DNA of 60,000 nucleotides from Symsagittifera roscoffensis (GCF_963678635.1 NC_087063.1:18399814-18459813), one strand, 5' to 3'; positions 34,700 through 46,479 are shown, numbered from the stretch's first letter. Notes: generated from the letters alone by a model not told the origin. Program-made: numbers and translations.

Positions 34700-35380
34700 C
34701 TCAATCTAAATCTAATTTTAATGAAAGCGTGCATGTAAACCACTTATTTGTTCAAAATGTGATTGATTTTACAAGACCAAAGTATTAAGTTGTTACTTAC
34801 CCAGAGATGTCTAGTATCTGTTTACTTCTCACATTTTGCTGCTGCGACGGGTTTTGACCCCGATACTCGAAGCTGACCCAGCTTGGAATTTGGAATCGGG
34901 TATCCTCGAGATCGATCTGGGATCTTCCGTTATTATCTGCGATAGTGCTGCAAGTTCCTCCTTTGCCAATAGCTGTAGTAAATCAAATGTAGATGAATTA
35001 CTTGAAATATATCTAAAAAAAATTGTATACTATTTTTTTATTCAGTTTGATTTTTTCCTATAAAACCAAAAGAAAATTAATTAGTTGAGTATACAAAATT
35101 GAAAACCAATCAGCTTCTTATAAACTACTCTCAAGTTCGACCACTGGTATTGTGGATTTAAGCTCGAGTTATTACGGTTCATAAAACAGAGCAGACAACT
35201 AATACGGACACCACAACAAATGATCTTTGCCAATTTGCACCATATGGATAATTGTCTCGTATGTCAATCAGCATTTTTAGCTGGATTTGTTTAATGATAT
35301 TTTTGATTTGAATCCTGACGACACGACCTTCTTCTTGAAACATTGAATCTCTATTTTACATCTGAAAAAGAAACAAGGCT
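34700..35380. other. Unassigned
   Basis: No feature recognised. The 75-residue frame at 34836-35063 shows no family signature. Confidence 0.3.
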
Positions 35381-35384
35381 GCGC

Positions 35385-35880
35385 GTATTCGGCCGAGGCT
35401 CTGAATGTTTCGACTGCCCTGCACTTTCTATGAATTTGTGTTCCGTTAAAAAAATGTGTTAAGAAAATAAACCCCCTACACGCTATTAAAAGTATGAAGG
35501 GATATAGTTAGCATAAAGTAACGTTTTAATTGAAACACCTAGCATGCATCTATTCGCCAGGCGAAAAAGCCGCTCCGGAGTTTATAGAACGTTGTATATT
35601 GCACGTTAATTCTCCCAAATTCGTGGACATCTTTCAAACCCTGAAAACACCCCAACACAAAAATTCCGCCAATTTGTTCAAAATGTGGATCTAAAATACA
35701 ATTTATTTTTGTTTTGGAGGCGTTTCAAAGCAAATTTAGATTTTGTAGACAAACTTTTTTTGATTTTCGAAGAAAGTGACGGAGTAATTATGATTTTTTT
35801 CTCTTGACTAATTTCAAACTTTCAACCGGCCATTCTAACGAGGTTTTTTTATATGATCCAAAAACTCGGGAATCTGTTAT
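35385..35880. mobile_element. Dispersed ~0.5-kb repeat, copy F (rearranged)
   Basis: A reverse-oriented part begins at 'ggctgcgcgtattcggccga' / 'gtttcgactgccctgcac' and runs to about 35760. It is followed by the start of a forward copy ('cgaagaaagtgacggagtaa' to 'tatatgatcc'). The frame at 35804-36070 begins inside this repeat and is not considered a gene. Confidence 0.55.
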
Positions 35881-36259
35881 AATCGAATTAAATCATGGGC
35901 AATCTTTACCACACATACAACGTTTCACTGTGACACGATTGATTAGAAGAAAATTGAAGGTAGTGTATCGTGTTCCGAATCCTAAAGGGTGTCCTTCATT
36001 TAGGGGTCCTCATGTAAAGCAAAATACAAGGAGAACGATCCTTAATTTTTTTGAAGGTCTGCTATCCTAGGGTTTTCTAAATGAACGTATGTTTCAACTC
36101 TTAAAATAAAAGATCCCCTCCTTAGAAGGTTCTCAAACCAAACAAAGTTTATGTTTGTCTCAAATACGTTTCAGATTTTCCCACTTTTTAATTGTAAGCA
36201 ATTCCTCCACACGAGCCTTTGTTGGCTTTCTAACTTTTGAAGGTGTAAGTTATTAGCTG

Positions 36260-38430
36260 TGCCATTGAGGACGAGTATATTAAATTAAAATTTTGGTTGA
36301 GTATATATTGAGCAGTGTAGGTGTGTTAAAATAACATCTGAGATGATAGATCTTCGAGCAAGGTTTGGCTGCTCTTTTCAAAATTTTATTGATGTGTGTT
36401 TTGAAGTTTAACTTTTCATCTATTATTATACCTAAGTATTTATATGATCTTTTTTTAGAGAAGTTCTTCCTGTTAAATTCTAATGTGGCTGTTTCATCCT
36501 TGTTTATGGTAGGCAAAAACCAAATTTCAACATTGCTTGTATCTGGGTTTAAATGCTGCCGATTTCCTGTTTAGTTTTGTATACAATGCACAGTCATCGA
36601 CAAACAGTACAGCCTTATTATGCCTACAGACGTTTGGCAAATCGTTTATATACAGCAAAAACAACAAAGGACCCAGGACTGAGCCTTGTGGTACAGCGCA
36701 GAAGATTACGTTAGTTAAAACAATCCGTTATCAGAAACTAAAACAATGTTTACTTTTTTCAAGATATCACCTCAAAAGATTAACAATTTTACATCGTAGA
36801 CCGTATAGTTTGCAATTTCCATTATAATTTCGTGATCACCTGTGACGAACGCTTTTGCAAGATCTGTTAGCAAACACAGGGAGCTAAAATTATCCTATAA
36901 GTTCTGCACTATTCGTTCAGTGAGTTCTAAGATAGCATCAATTGTGCTTTCTTTGTTCGGAATCCGTACTGACATGCTGTTGATACATCTTGTTTATTCA
37001 GAAAACTTCTCAAGCAATTAATAATCAACTTTTCGAAAACTTCTTCTATAAGTGGTTGATTAGATATAGGTCTGAACTGACCACAATCTGACAATATGCC
37101 ACTTTTATGAATTGGTTGAACTTCAGCAATCTTAAAAAATGAAGGATAATATGACAACTCTACACATTGATCAAGAAGGACCTCAATAGCTCATATATAA
37201 CCAGACTAATTCTATGATTAGGTTGTTATTTGGGTTGTAACTATCAAAGTTTTTTATTTCAGGCTTTTATTTACTTCATAAACTGTTTGGGGTGAAATGT
37301 TTTCAAAAAAGTTGTATATTCATTCTCTAGAGCGTTTAAAAGTGTTTTGGTGTTGTATTTTTTTCGATTAGCTTCCAACCAATTTTAATCAAAAATTCGT
37401 ATGTTTTTCTGCATTCAAAATGCTTTGTTTGAACTCACCTGTTCACCTTTTTTTTCTGATCCCAACTATGACTTTATACGAACTTTTATGGCTCTTGCTT
37501 TTAAGTCTATTCTCAAAGACAAATTTTTTTTTATTTTTGATACAAGATTTTCAGTTTTTATCCCGTTGTAGCTGGAATTTATCAAGATTACAATCGCTCT
37601 TGTTGTTCAAACAAATGTTGTACAGGTTATTCTTTTAAAGACTCTCAGTCATGAATTTAGCTGTTATCCAACTTTTCCATTTTTTATTGGATGGGAGCTT
37701 ATGATTTAATTCCTTCCATCAGATTGGAAAGCTATTGAGAGCTGAGAAAAGCAGTCATTCAGTTCTTCAGTATCATTTTTGTACTGGTTTTTTTCAGTGG
37801 TCTGCCACAGCACAAAATTGAACTTCAGCAAAGTCCGATGGTTACCCAAAACACTTCAGATATCTCAAATTTAAAAACCTTTAATTTCAAGCGAATTTTT
37901 GTCTTCATTTTGAACTGGTGCTTCAATTTCTACCGCCTCGGGATCCAATATAGAGTTGTGTTGGACCATGACTGTTCAATAAAAATAGTTGAATGGTTGA
38001 TTTTCGTTATTCTAATACTTTCAAATTCCAATAAAATTAACCCAAACAGTAGTTGGCTGATTTCAAGATTTATAGAGTCACTTCTGGACTACACATCAAC
38101 ATTCATGCTCCACAGACAGTGTGTATATCTCCAGGCTGCATTTTCAACTCGAACAGATAAGCCGGTAATTGATCAAGAAATTTAAAATTCTTCAATTTAA
38201 GTACTTTATTGACAATAGTTAGAAAATTCTTCTCTCCGCTGTTTTTGCATCAAACAGTCAAAATTTGCATTTCGTCTAAAGTGAGTTGTTTAATATAAAA
38301 TGAAACACCTTTGCGTATGTAGGAGGCAACAGTCACACCGCATCTGTTCCGATTCACCGTTTCTAACGCAATTTGAAAATACCAACACCCATATAATCTT
38401 TCAGCCATGTTCCAGTAAGAGCAGAAATTT
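36260..38430 (-). pseudogene. CR1/Jockey-group LINE ORF2 remnant (endonuclease + reverse transcriptase)
   Basis: A non-LTR retrotransposon second ORF, broken by stops and frameshifts. From its N-terminus on the minus strand: an APE-type endonuclease piece with LTGTWLKD (about 38400) and, in another frame, RCGVTVASYIRKGVSFYI (about 38290-38345); a degenerate linker; the reverse transcriptase start with FFKIAEVQPIHKSG and GQFRPISNQPLIEEVFEKL (36927-37157); the PQGSVLGPLLFLLYINDL block (36638-36697); the catalytic motif FVDDC (36589-36603, the YADD-type box); and YLGIIIDEKLNFKTHI (about 36400-36450). The element would copy its RNA into DNA at a nicked target site. ORF1 and the 3' end were not found. 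Confidence 0.88.
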
Positions 38431-39240
38431 GCGGCTTATCAGTTTTAGTTTCCAGAAAAAACTCTAAGGTTTCATGAATTTGCGTTAAGAAGCGAATGTA
38501 CCTTTTTGTAATTTCAACCAGTTTTGTTTTTCGTCGAAGTCATTTGATTAATAGGCTGCTGAGATTCGCCAATTGGTTCGGGTAATATTTTTTCCTACTT
38601 AAGTAACTTTTGTTGATAATTTGAAAATTCATTTAATTTGTTTTTTATTTTGTTCAACCATAATTGCTCAATATCGCATTTATGGGTCGTGACCTAGCTC
38701 AGACACTTGTCAATCTGGTTGCAGAACAGGAAAAAATATTTACTTTCGGACGAGCTTAATTGTTGAAAGTCGCAACTGTACTCAAAAATGCTAATTGAAA
38801 AAATCAACAAAAAAAGAAAACTAAGAAATGGGGTATCCGTCTTTTAGGAACTATGCGTCACTTGCAATTATTTTTTTATTCTTATTTTTAGAAAAACGAA
38901 AAGGAAGAAAATTTTTTAAAAAAATTAAAAGAAAAAAGACAAGGAACTTAGAAAGTAGTTGCTGAGAACCTCAACTAGTCCCAACTTTGAGCATTCTTCA
39001 CCCTTTTTGCCTTTTTTCTTGATTTTTTTTTTCGTTTTTAAGACCATTCAATTGTTATTAATCCGAAGTTTAGCACCGTGTTTTTTGTATCGTGTGTTTT
39101 TAAACCGTGTTTTCGTATGTTCCTTATTTCAAACCATATGGAACAAAAAAGAAGAAGAACTCGTTCACTTCTAAGCGAACGGTTGAAATTGAATTTGTCA
39201 ATGGTTAAGGAAATTTTGCCCATTGACAGTTTTTTGGTGC
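38430..39240. other. Unassigned
   Basis: AT-rich sequence behind the LINE 5' break. No feature recognised; the LINE ORF1 would be expected here but cannot be read. Confidence 0.3.
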
Positions 39241-39400
39241 GCGTTACCCCCTCAAATTTTAGCATATATTGGCATCCAAGACACCTTTTGAAAATTTTAG
39301 GGTCATTCTTCCCAAAAACGATATCTCAAAATATTACGAAGGGGGACTCTTTGGGTCGTCAAGGGTCGAATCCTTGAGGAATGGGGGGACTAAATCCTCT
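39240..39400 (-). mobile_element. hAT-like MITE fragment, reverse
   Basis: Reversed, this reads from 'gaggatttagtcccccc' through 'attcgacccttgacgaccc' to 'ccctaaaattttcaaaagg'. It matches in order the fragment at 39709. The terminus resembles the 'cag.ggcggat..ag' ends common in non-autonomous hAT elements. Overlapping frames (38959-39475) are shadows. Confidence 0.5.
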
Positions 39401-39708
39401 AGTGTACACGCACCAAACAGAGAGGAAAAGTTCGACCTCGTAATGTGGAACTTGAAATTTAATTCTTCTATATAACACATAAGTAACAGCTATAGACGAA
39501 ACACACGAACATCATGAAAACTCCTTTCAAAACATGTTCAAAAATGCTTTAACAATGATAATTATTGTCAAAAAATTCTTCTATCTTAAATTTTAGGCTC
39601 TATATCTCTAAAGTAGCTGCAGAGAAAATGACAACTAGCAACAAAATTATTCATTCACTTCAGAAAGCGCATTAAAGGAAATTAAAAACAAGTGCTAGGC
39701 TTGATAAC

Positions 39709-39840
39709 CATGGGCGGATTTAAGGGGGCTCCCCCCTCAGGGATTCGACCCCCTGCCGACCCAAAGGGTCCACTTTTGATACTTTTTAAGAAATCCATTT
39801 TGGCTGACCGACTCTAAATTTTTTTTTACTTATCTCGGAT
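39709..39840 (+). mobile_element. hAT-like MITE fragment, forward
   Basis: Starts 'catgggcggatttaaggg' and continues through 'gattcgaccccctg' and 'gacccaaagggtcc'. It is the forward counterpart of 39240-39400; the two fragments point away from each other, so they are not the two ends of one element. Confidence 0.5.
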
Positions 39841-39977
39841 CTACTTAACAATCCCCCCCTATGGTACCTACTTAAGAATCTCCACCCCTATAAATCAATA
39901 CAGTAAATTACCACTGAGCTTTTTTTTGAGATTTCTAATTTTGCTGAGCTCTGATTGGTCGAAAAATCGACCATTTT

Positions 39978-40034
39978 GATCTACTTGACAATCTCCCCCC
40001 TTTCTTGAAAGGGGTGGAGATTGTTAAGTAGATC
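39978..40034. repeat. Hairpin with C/G stem, copy 1
   Basis: Near-perfect 57-base palindrome: 'gatctacttgacaatctccc' on the left and the inverse 'ggagattgttaagtagatc' on the right, with a few bases in the loop. A half-copy, 'gatctacttaacaatccccc', stands at 39838. Confidence 0.9.
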
Positions 40035-40096
40035 CCGAATCCCCCCCCCCCCTATAAAGAAAGAAATGAACAGTTAAGCATTTACGAAATTTATAC

Positions 40097-40157
40097 CTTG
40101 TCAACTATCCCCCCCCCCTTTTGCAATATAGTTGGGGGGGGGGGGATAGTTAACAAG
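40097..40157. repeat. Hairpin with C/G stem, copy 2
   Basis: 61-base palindrome: 'cttgtcaactatccccccc' paired with 'ggggggatagttaacaag'. Same design as the hairpin at 39978 (an 'acttgacaat/caactatc' edge followed by a C run), but a different edge sequence. Confidence 0.9.
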
Positions 40158-40159
40158 AT

Positions 40160-41225
40160 CCGATATTTTGATTTGAACTTAGTAACGAATCTCCCCCTTT
40201 TGTAAAAATAGACGTAAATAGTTAAAGAGATCCAAATGATGTAAACCAGTGAATTAATTTGTGTGTTTTTCCATAATTTGACTATTTTGCCTTTGCTTGG
40301 CACTAGCTGTTAAATGTATACCTGTCTCGACACCGTCATCCAAACTCATGTCCGTCCCTGACCTAGAGGTGAATCTGGTGTCCGTCAGTTTCATAGCCAC
40401 CAAACACCGGTTGAACTCAATTCTCCCCTTTTGGAAGTGTTTGTCGACGAAGCCCTTTAACAATCAAATTAACCAAACCGGTGACCGCTCGACTAGCATT
40501 AATCTCGACTAGCATAAAAATTTGAAAACATTAAAATAAATCGACTAGCAGAACTTTGATAGCTTTATTTCTCAGAATTACAAAGCGACAAATAGAATCC
40601 TTTCAAACTATGGTAAAGGATTCACAAGATTAGTTTCTGGTGTACTACGTGCTTTTCTGATAAATAGAAAAATAGGAAATTAAGCAATATCAACATAGGC
40701 AAATGAATTTCCATATCACATAAATTGTGACCCGCTGTAGAGTTTCAGGGATATTAATCGATTGTAATGGATTTCTAGCGATAAAAAATTGGACAAAATA
40801 ATCGACCATAGATGACAAGACAATTTCATAACTTAAATCCATTTTAATGGATTGTATTCGTTTTTTTTTTCAATTTAAAAATAATCTATTATAATCCATT
40901 TTTTTCTATTATAATCGATTTTTTCTCAACCAAATTTCAAGAAAACTATGACAAAGTAAAGATAAATTTTGAAATACAAATGAAATGAAAAAAAATGTGT
41001 TTTTTTTCTGGCTGTTTCTTTTTGTTGTACTTCTGTTTACCCCTCTCCCCTTTCAGTTTACAGTTGAACCCCCACCCCCCAACTTCTTTACATTTGCAAA
41101 TTGAACGGGGGGTGTGACTACTCAGAGTCAACTCCACCTCTTTACTCTCCCCACTCTCTCTTAATCTAACTTCTACCTATTTCCATTATTATCCATGAAA
41201 AAAGCAGTGCGGGGATTAGTCATAC
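40160..41225. other. Unassigned, with short repeats
   Basis: No gene. The phrase 'tcgactagca' occurs three times at 40492-40550. 'aatcgatt'/'aatccatt' words in both orientations at 40755-40922 could form a small hairpin. A pyrimidine-rich stretch lies at 41035-41170. Confidence 0.4.
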
Positions 41226-41232
41226 CCCGACT

Positions 41233-41305
41233 CAGAGGCGGATTTAGAGAGGGAGCGGGGGGCGTACGCTCCCCCTCCCCCTCCCCCTCAAGTACTCGAC
41301 CCCTT
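41233..41305 (+). mobile_element. hAT-like MITE fragment at the Polinton edge
   Basis: Begins 'cagaggcggatttagag', a typical hAT-type end. It runs through G and C runs to 'tactcgacccctt', comparable to 'gattcgaccccctg' in the fragment at 39709, and stops exactly where the Polinton terminal repeat starts. This suggests the Polinton inserted into it. Confidence 0.45.
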
Positions 41306-41770
41306 AGTAGTAGTTGTTGGAGGTTAAGTGGGGGGGGGGAGTGAGGTCCTCGGAGACCCACATGTTTTAATCTAAGGAGTAGAACATCCAGTCTTTAGGC
41401 TATCTATTAACATAGGGTATAGATTCTACAATGTTTTAGGATAGGGAATAGAATTGGTAAAATTTCACGGTTTGTGTGATGGTAAGAGAATGGTAAGAAA
41501 AAACGTAAATTTTTTGGATTTTGTGTAGAAATGTCAAGTTTGTTTTGCAAAAAAAATTGGCGCGCGTTATCTACCTGAAAATATCACTGGTTAATTACGC
41601 GTTGTTTGTAGAATGATGGTCTTGTAATTAAATTTTTTGGTTCATGGTAAGTCAGTGGTAAAAGATTTTGGGGAAAAATTAAGATTTTTTATGGAAAAAA
41701 ATGAATATTTTTTAAAATAAAAACCTTCAAAACACGTTACGACTTGATATAAATTGACATATTAAACATT
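41306..41770. repeat. Polinton left terminal inverted repeat
   Basis: About 465 bases matching the reverse complement of 57925-58377. Shared landmarks: 'gagacccacatgtttta', 'tttgtgtgatggta', 'ggcgcgcgttatc'-like text against 'gataacgcgctcc', 'attacgcgt', 'cttcaaaacacgttacg'. A G run (41330-41339) has its counterpart in a longer C run on the right. Starts with AG as Polinton ends usually do. Confidence 0.9.
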
Positions 41771-41879
41771 TAGTAAGTTTACTGCATTATTTAACTTTTA
41801 GAAAAAAACTACACATTTGACATAAAATTATTTATAAAACTCAACACATGCACATCATGAATAATGTTCAAGTTTCTCT

Positions 41880-42460
41880 GGTAGAATTTAAAAAGAAGAA
41901 ACGCTGAATAAATTAAAATTAAAATGGAATCCGAACAAAGTATAATTTTTAATGTAGTTTTCTGGGAACCAATCGCCAATAATTTTTTGTTGGAGAGGAA
42001 TAAGTTGTTCTGTTTCGACTCAAAGAATCAGCAACATAGTAAGTTTTGTCCAACCGAGCTATCAAGATCCAGTGTTACCCTCTATCATTGCTTGGAGCTG
42101 AGTTGACGATTGCAAAAGAATATTTTGTTAGTTGAGGTACTTTATCAGAGGGGTAAGATCCTATGTACTTGAAATTGAGTTCAGGAATTCTTTCAATAAT
42201 TTGCAGAAAAGAATTATTATCCACCTTTGCAATTGTTAGCTGATTTACATCTTAAAGCAAAGAAAGAGATTGTTTGATTGTGTAATTAAGAATAAAAAAC
42301 TAAGATTAATGACTTACACTCAATTAGGTATTGAATCAACAAAGTACCATACAAAAACCTTATGAACTGGACAAGGGTTATTGAACACTGTTTTACAGTC
42401 TACATTGTAGTAACTTCTCGGGTTATCAATTAGACAGCAATCATTGTCTACTTTTTCTGG
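41880..42460 (-). pseudogene. Polinton adenovirus-type cysteine protease
   Basis: Maturation protease gene at the left edge. The minus strand has a long clean frame from about 42250: LTIAKVDNNSFLQIIERIPE, then FKYIGSYPSDKVPQLTKYSF and IVNSAPSNDRG. A stop replaces one codon directly before HWILIARLDKTYYVADSLSR, which carries the candidate catalytic His and Asp. The expected Cys segment survives only in another frame as ILCSDSILILIYSAFLLF. The older element at 1668-1990 keeps FCGLDAIYS here. Family knowledge: Ulp1/adenain-type proteases use His, Asp (or Glu/Asn) and Cys in this order. The N-terminus toward 42460 is poorly defined. The frame on the plus strand at 41924-42106 is a shadow. Confidence 0.8.
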
Positions 42461-42499
42461 AGATTTAGGTCTGAAAAAAATAGATAGAAAGAGACAATA

Positions 42500-43787
42500 A
42501 CAATTAAACTTCCCAAAAAAATTGCAGTATTTTTATAGGAACTTGAAAACTCGAAAAATTCAGTATTTGAACTTTTGATAGTCTTTCTCCCTAGACTATC
42601 ACTTCGGTTACTTGCTCCAAGGAAAACTGAAATAATATTTCTAATCTCAAGCTTTCTTCATTAAATTCTGGATAATGCAACATTTCATCTGCATCCTTTA
42701 GTGAAGTCAAGTCAAAACAAAGATTATAGCAATTTTGAATTTTTTTCTTAAGAGAAGCTGGGAAATCTTCATTAAGCTGCATTGCTTTCATTGTTGTAAC
42801 ATAAGGGGACAAGGAGAAGTTTCATGTGAAAACAATTGCTACCTTTTCCAAATAATTCTGAACTCTGTCAAAAGGAATTCGGCAACAGCTGAATTTTGAC
42901 TCATTGCAACAGCTATTCTTCTTAATGAAGCGTTAACGAAAAAATTTTCTTGATGAATTGGTCTTGACGAGGTGGAATGATAAAGGTTCTTGGTATGGTT
43001 TCCATGTTATTGTTTTGAGCAGATTGTCTTTACTAATTCCATTGCAAGTATTGATGATTAGGTTCAGCAATTCAAATTCGTCTAGTAAGCAGCGAAAAAT
43101 CATTAATTTTCAGACTTACCTTTAGATTATCAGATAGCATATAAAAAATAGGTCTAGCTCGAGTTATTTCAATTGGAGCTTTGGTGTTTGGCAGCAACAA
43201 TTTTTCGTACACAAATAAAAAATGTATCCCAGCTACTAAGGAGTTTGCTCTATCAGTGATTGGAAGCATATCAAATGCATCAGGAAATTCTTCGAAGCTG
43301 TATCCATGACAAGCAAATGTTCCTTTTTTACTCACTGCCCACGAGTTGAAATCGTTCGATTTTTGTGCCTTATGAGATTATAATCCATTGGCGTTGTAAA
43401 CTATTGTATTTTCAAAAAATACTTCACAATTGGGGAACAGTGAATGTAGTAGATTGCTTACATAAGTTAAGTAAAGTTCTGGTTTCTCATCTGAATCATC
43501 CTCGAAATTTGCTTTATGTTCTGCTTTTTATCTTCTGAAGGCATAAAACAACCTTCCCTTGAATAATTAAAGCCTTAAACTAAAATGGGAATCACGCATA
43601 TTCAAGTAGAGATTACGATCCGTTTCATATTCAAACTCAATACTGCTTTCATTTAGAGAAGTAATGAGGAATTCTTTTTCTGTAGGATGACATAATTGTT
43701 TTTCGAAACTGGGATTTTATCAAAAACCTCCTACGAAAAGTTTGTAAAAGTTCGGTTCTGAAAAAGACTACTTTGGTTTATACTCAT
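42500..43787 (-). pseudogene. Polinton major-capsid-like protein
   Basis: Likely major capsid gene, about 430 codons with an ATG at 43785-43787. Segments in order: FDKIPVSKNNYVILQKKNS; FEYETDRNLYLNMRDSHFS; DEKPELYLTYVSNLLHSLF and VFFENTIVYNANGL (about 43380-43520); open frame 43072-43335 with ACHGYSFEEFPDAFDML and KVSLKINDFSLLTRR; and open frame 42591-42812 with SPYVTTMKAMQLNEDFPA, DLTSLKDADEMLHYPEF and LFQFSLEQVTEV. At least five frame breaks. The same protein is repeated in the older element. I infer the capsid role from its size, its place between protease and minor-capsid-like gene, and memory of similar Polinton proteins; no structure can be shown from sequence. Confidence 0.62.
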
Positions 43788-43799
43788 TTCATATTGTCA

Positions 43800-44175
43800 A
43801 AAATGCCTTTGCGAGAGCAACTGGTTTTTTCAATTTACTTTTTCAAAAAATGAATATAGTTCTACTAATTCTACGCATAGATTTTTTTCTCTGACTCCCA
43901 ATTGCTTCGGAACTGTTTTTGTTTCCACATTTTTTGTAAAGGGTTTGAGTTTTTTGCGTCCACTAACAACTTCTCCAACCTCTGGAGCACCAATTTCAAA
44001 CAAATTTGCTCCAATTCATTTTGAAGCTGGGACTATATATATTTTAATAAAGGGATTGCAGTTCTCCCAAGAGTTTGCGCAAGAGCACCGAAGCTTCTTC
44101 CACGTTTTCTTGCATGTCATCGAAAAATGGGGAAATCAGCTGAAGTTTCATCAAGCATTTCGTATGAAATATTAA
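43800..44175 (-). pseudogene. Small basic Polinton protein
   Basis: Between the two capsid-like genes. The minus strand reads SPFFDDMQENVEEASVLLRK (about 44060-44140), a probable helix, and after a frame change ANLFEIGAPEVGEVV and GRKKLKPFTKNVETKTVPK with many Lys residues. Total about 110 codons. Its homologues in the older element lie at 3460-3860, 7960-8290 and 9960-10300, always just upstream of a capsid copy. Possible virion core or scaffold-type protein; the function is not known. Confidence 0.45.
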
Positions 44176-44189
44176 TCAGAAATGATTAC

Positions 44190-44890
44190 TCGAAATCTTG
44201 CGGAACAAGAGAACACCTCGTGTAATTTCTATGGACACAAAAGGAATTTTTTCGCCTCTGCTATCTCTTAGTTCTATCTTGATACTATAGAATGAATTTT
44301 TAACAGTTTTTCAAATTGTAAATTTGTAAAGGACTGATAGTTGAACGACTGTCCTTTAGAATTTATATGTCCACTTTTTACTTTGGAGATGAAAGGAAAA
44401 TAACGCAAAAAAGGCGTTTTTGTATCACCGACTATTTTATATTCTATATTATCACTACATATTATCAAGTAACGTGTTCATACAATGTCGTAAGAATACT
44501 GAGGATAATGCGGTCTTTTTGCACTACTTACAACCCCCTGTGTTTTTCTAAGTCACAACCAAAAATGTGACACAAATCAGAACTTTGAATAATAAACACT
44601 GATTGATCCTCAGGTAACTGAACGGCAATATCTTGAGTAATTTTATCTACTGATACATATATTCCGTTAGATTCAAATGCTTGAGCACCTAAAGGTACTA
44701 GAGTTTTGTTGTTAATGACTACAACTATATCAACAATACTTGAATACAATCCGGGTTCAATATGCATTGGTTCAATCTTTCTTTTCTCCTTTCTAAACTT
44801 TCTCTCAGTAACATTTTCTTACAAAGAGGGGTATGATTTTTCTCAAATAGTAATCTCCTATTCTTCTTTTAAATTTAATTGTTCGGGTAG
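44190..44890 (-). pseudogene. Polinton minor-capsid-like (penton-type) protein
   Basis: About 230 codons. Segments: PEQLNLKEE then, past stops, EITI and KSYPSL, ENVTERKFRKEKRKIEP, continuing into the open frame 44528-44767 with MHIEPGLYSSIVDIVVVIN, GAQAFESNGIYVSVDKITQ and VFIIQSSDLCHIFGCDLE. The next piece, 44274-44468, reads YKIVGDTKTPFLRYFPFISK and FNYQSFTNLQFEKLL. Size and location beside the capsid-like gene fit the Polinton minor capsid (penton) protein; the identification is by context and general resemblance. In the older element only C-terminal fragments remain. Confidence 0.5.
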
Positions 44891-45009
44891 AAAAATAAAG
44901 CAAACTTAGACTGTTATACAGATAACAACTAAAAAAACCGTTGGAAACTTGCTCAACAGTCAAAGAATCCACGACAACTAATCGAGAGAAAATTAGTTTA
45001 AAAAATGTT

Positions 45010-45850
45010 TTTGTTTCAGTCTGAACTTTTTCTCAATTTCTCAGCCCTTCTTTCATAAAATTTTCTCAGAGTTTCTTCTTTGTTGAGATCAATGATGATG
45101 TATGTCGGAGGCTTTTTTGTAGATATTGTCGAAATTTCAAAAATTTTGTCTGTAAGTTATGGCTTATATCCTTTTCGGAAAGGAATATCATTCTTTGAAA
45201 ATCTCAATCGATCTCCAACTTCGAATTATGATTTCTTATACCTTGTTAAAGGTTCATTGTACAAAATTTAGAGGTGATTTCCCAAGAGACCTATTAACGC
45301 GACAATTCATTGTAGACACAAACTGAGATAACTTATAAACGATGTGTCGGTTACAATGTTTACAATGAAGCGGTAAACAATGTGTTCTAATGATTAAAAA
45401 TCTCTCTTTGAAATTGCAGTTTTAGTTTGACTCATTTATGAGTAAACTTCAATGTCTTTCTGCTTGTAAAACTTTTTGAAAGTTCCCCCATATTCTGTTC
45501 CTTTATCAACCTAAAGTTTTTCGAGAATTTAATTTTTTGAAAACTTGCAAAGTGTTTTTGGGATATTTTGTTTGCATTGTTTGAACTCTGACAAATAGGC
45601 AAAACTTCAACACCAATCAATAAATATTTGACTCCATTGTTTTGATTCGCTAGTTTGTCCACAAAAACTAAGTCCATATACCAAAGGTCATTGATTTATT
45701 TTGAAAAAGCTTGTAGTATTCGGAAACGTCTGATTGGATGACCATATATTTTATACGATGTCTTGCTTTGTAATAATTTTTCTACTTTATTTTTTGTTAA
45801 GCAGCTCGCTTTACTCAAGTTTTGCACATATCCATACGCAGCTCTACCCC
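45010..45850 (-). pseudogene. Polinton retroviral-type integrase
   Basis: Integrase that would join the element's ends to target DNA. One frame runs with a single stop from about 45845 through AYGYVQNLSKASCLTKNK and KLLQSKTSYKIYGHPIRRFR (N-terminal DNA-binding part). It then continues into the open frame 45432-45677, starting MDLVFVDKLANQNNGVKYLL, where the Asp of MDL is the first catalytic residue. The expected D-x-G-x-E-Y motif has become KEQNMGEL, so the second catalytic Asp is lost. The C-terminal chromodomain-like tail on the reverse of 45010-45270 is well kept: FEVGDRLRFSKNDIPFRKGY and then ISTISTKKPPTYIIIDLN. The plus-strand frame 45080-45271 is its shadow. Confidence 0.85.
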
Positions 45851-45889
45851 TAAGTTAGAATCTGTTTAATTTTACTTTTTCAGATTTTG

Positions 45890-46240
45890 AAAGGTTGAAA
45901 GTGTCGAAGTTCCTCTGTCTTTGCTTTGGCATTCACGTTAATAACAAGTTTAACTGGAGTTTGAGTGGTTCCCAAAATGGTAAGAAACTATTTGCAATTT
46001 AGTTGTTTTTTCGCTTTAGTGCACACAAAAAGTCTTCAATAGATTTTTTTGTTTCGATTATCTAATATGATTTCTTTTGACTGACTTAGTTTAGTTCTGG
46101 GAGAATTTAAGTTTAAAATCAATAGGATGCTTTTGTTATTTGTTTTCAACCTCGCATTTACAGCACTGTAAATAGAATCAAAATCTTTTGGTACAGTCTT
46201 TTCTTTTTCTTGTTTTTGCTCCATTTTGATTTTTTGGAAG
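45890..46240 (-). pseudogene. Unidentified piece between ATPase and integrase
   Basis: A 62-residue open frame (46036-46224) with KDFDSIYSAVNARLKTNN and NLNSPRTKLSQSKEIILDN, followed by decayed sequence. Colinear position on the element's coding strand suggests a small gene or the end of a neighbour. No family recognised and no convincing counterpart in the older element. Confidence 0.35.
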
Positions 46241-46479
46241 CGTAGTTTGCGATTGATAAACTGAGTAAAAATATCAGAACAAACGGATCCATACTATGTC
46301 AATCGCTTAATGACAAAAGGAGTGACAGATGATATTAGTTGTAAGCCTTAAAAGGAGCTTAAAATAGTCTCCTTTTATGCAGTGAAGTTCTTCTTCGTGT
46401 GAGTTATGATTTTTCTCTTCGATATTCTATCACGTTCTCGTTTCGGAGATGATGTAGCTCGCCTCAGAGCAAATGTACT

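Noticed and set aside
35804-36070. 88-codon open frame, one of the longest in its area
   Set aside because: It begins inside a dispersed-repeat copy (the text from 35785 to 35865 matches the family start) and shows no family signature; treated as chance.
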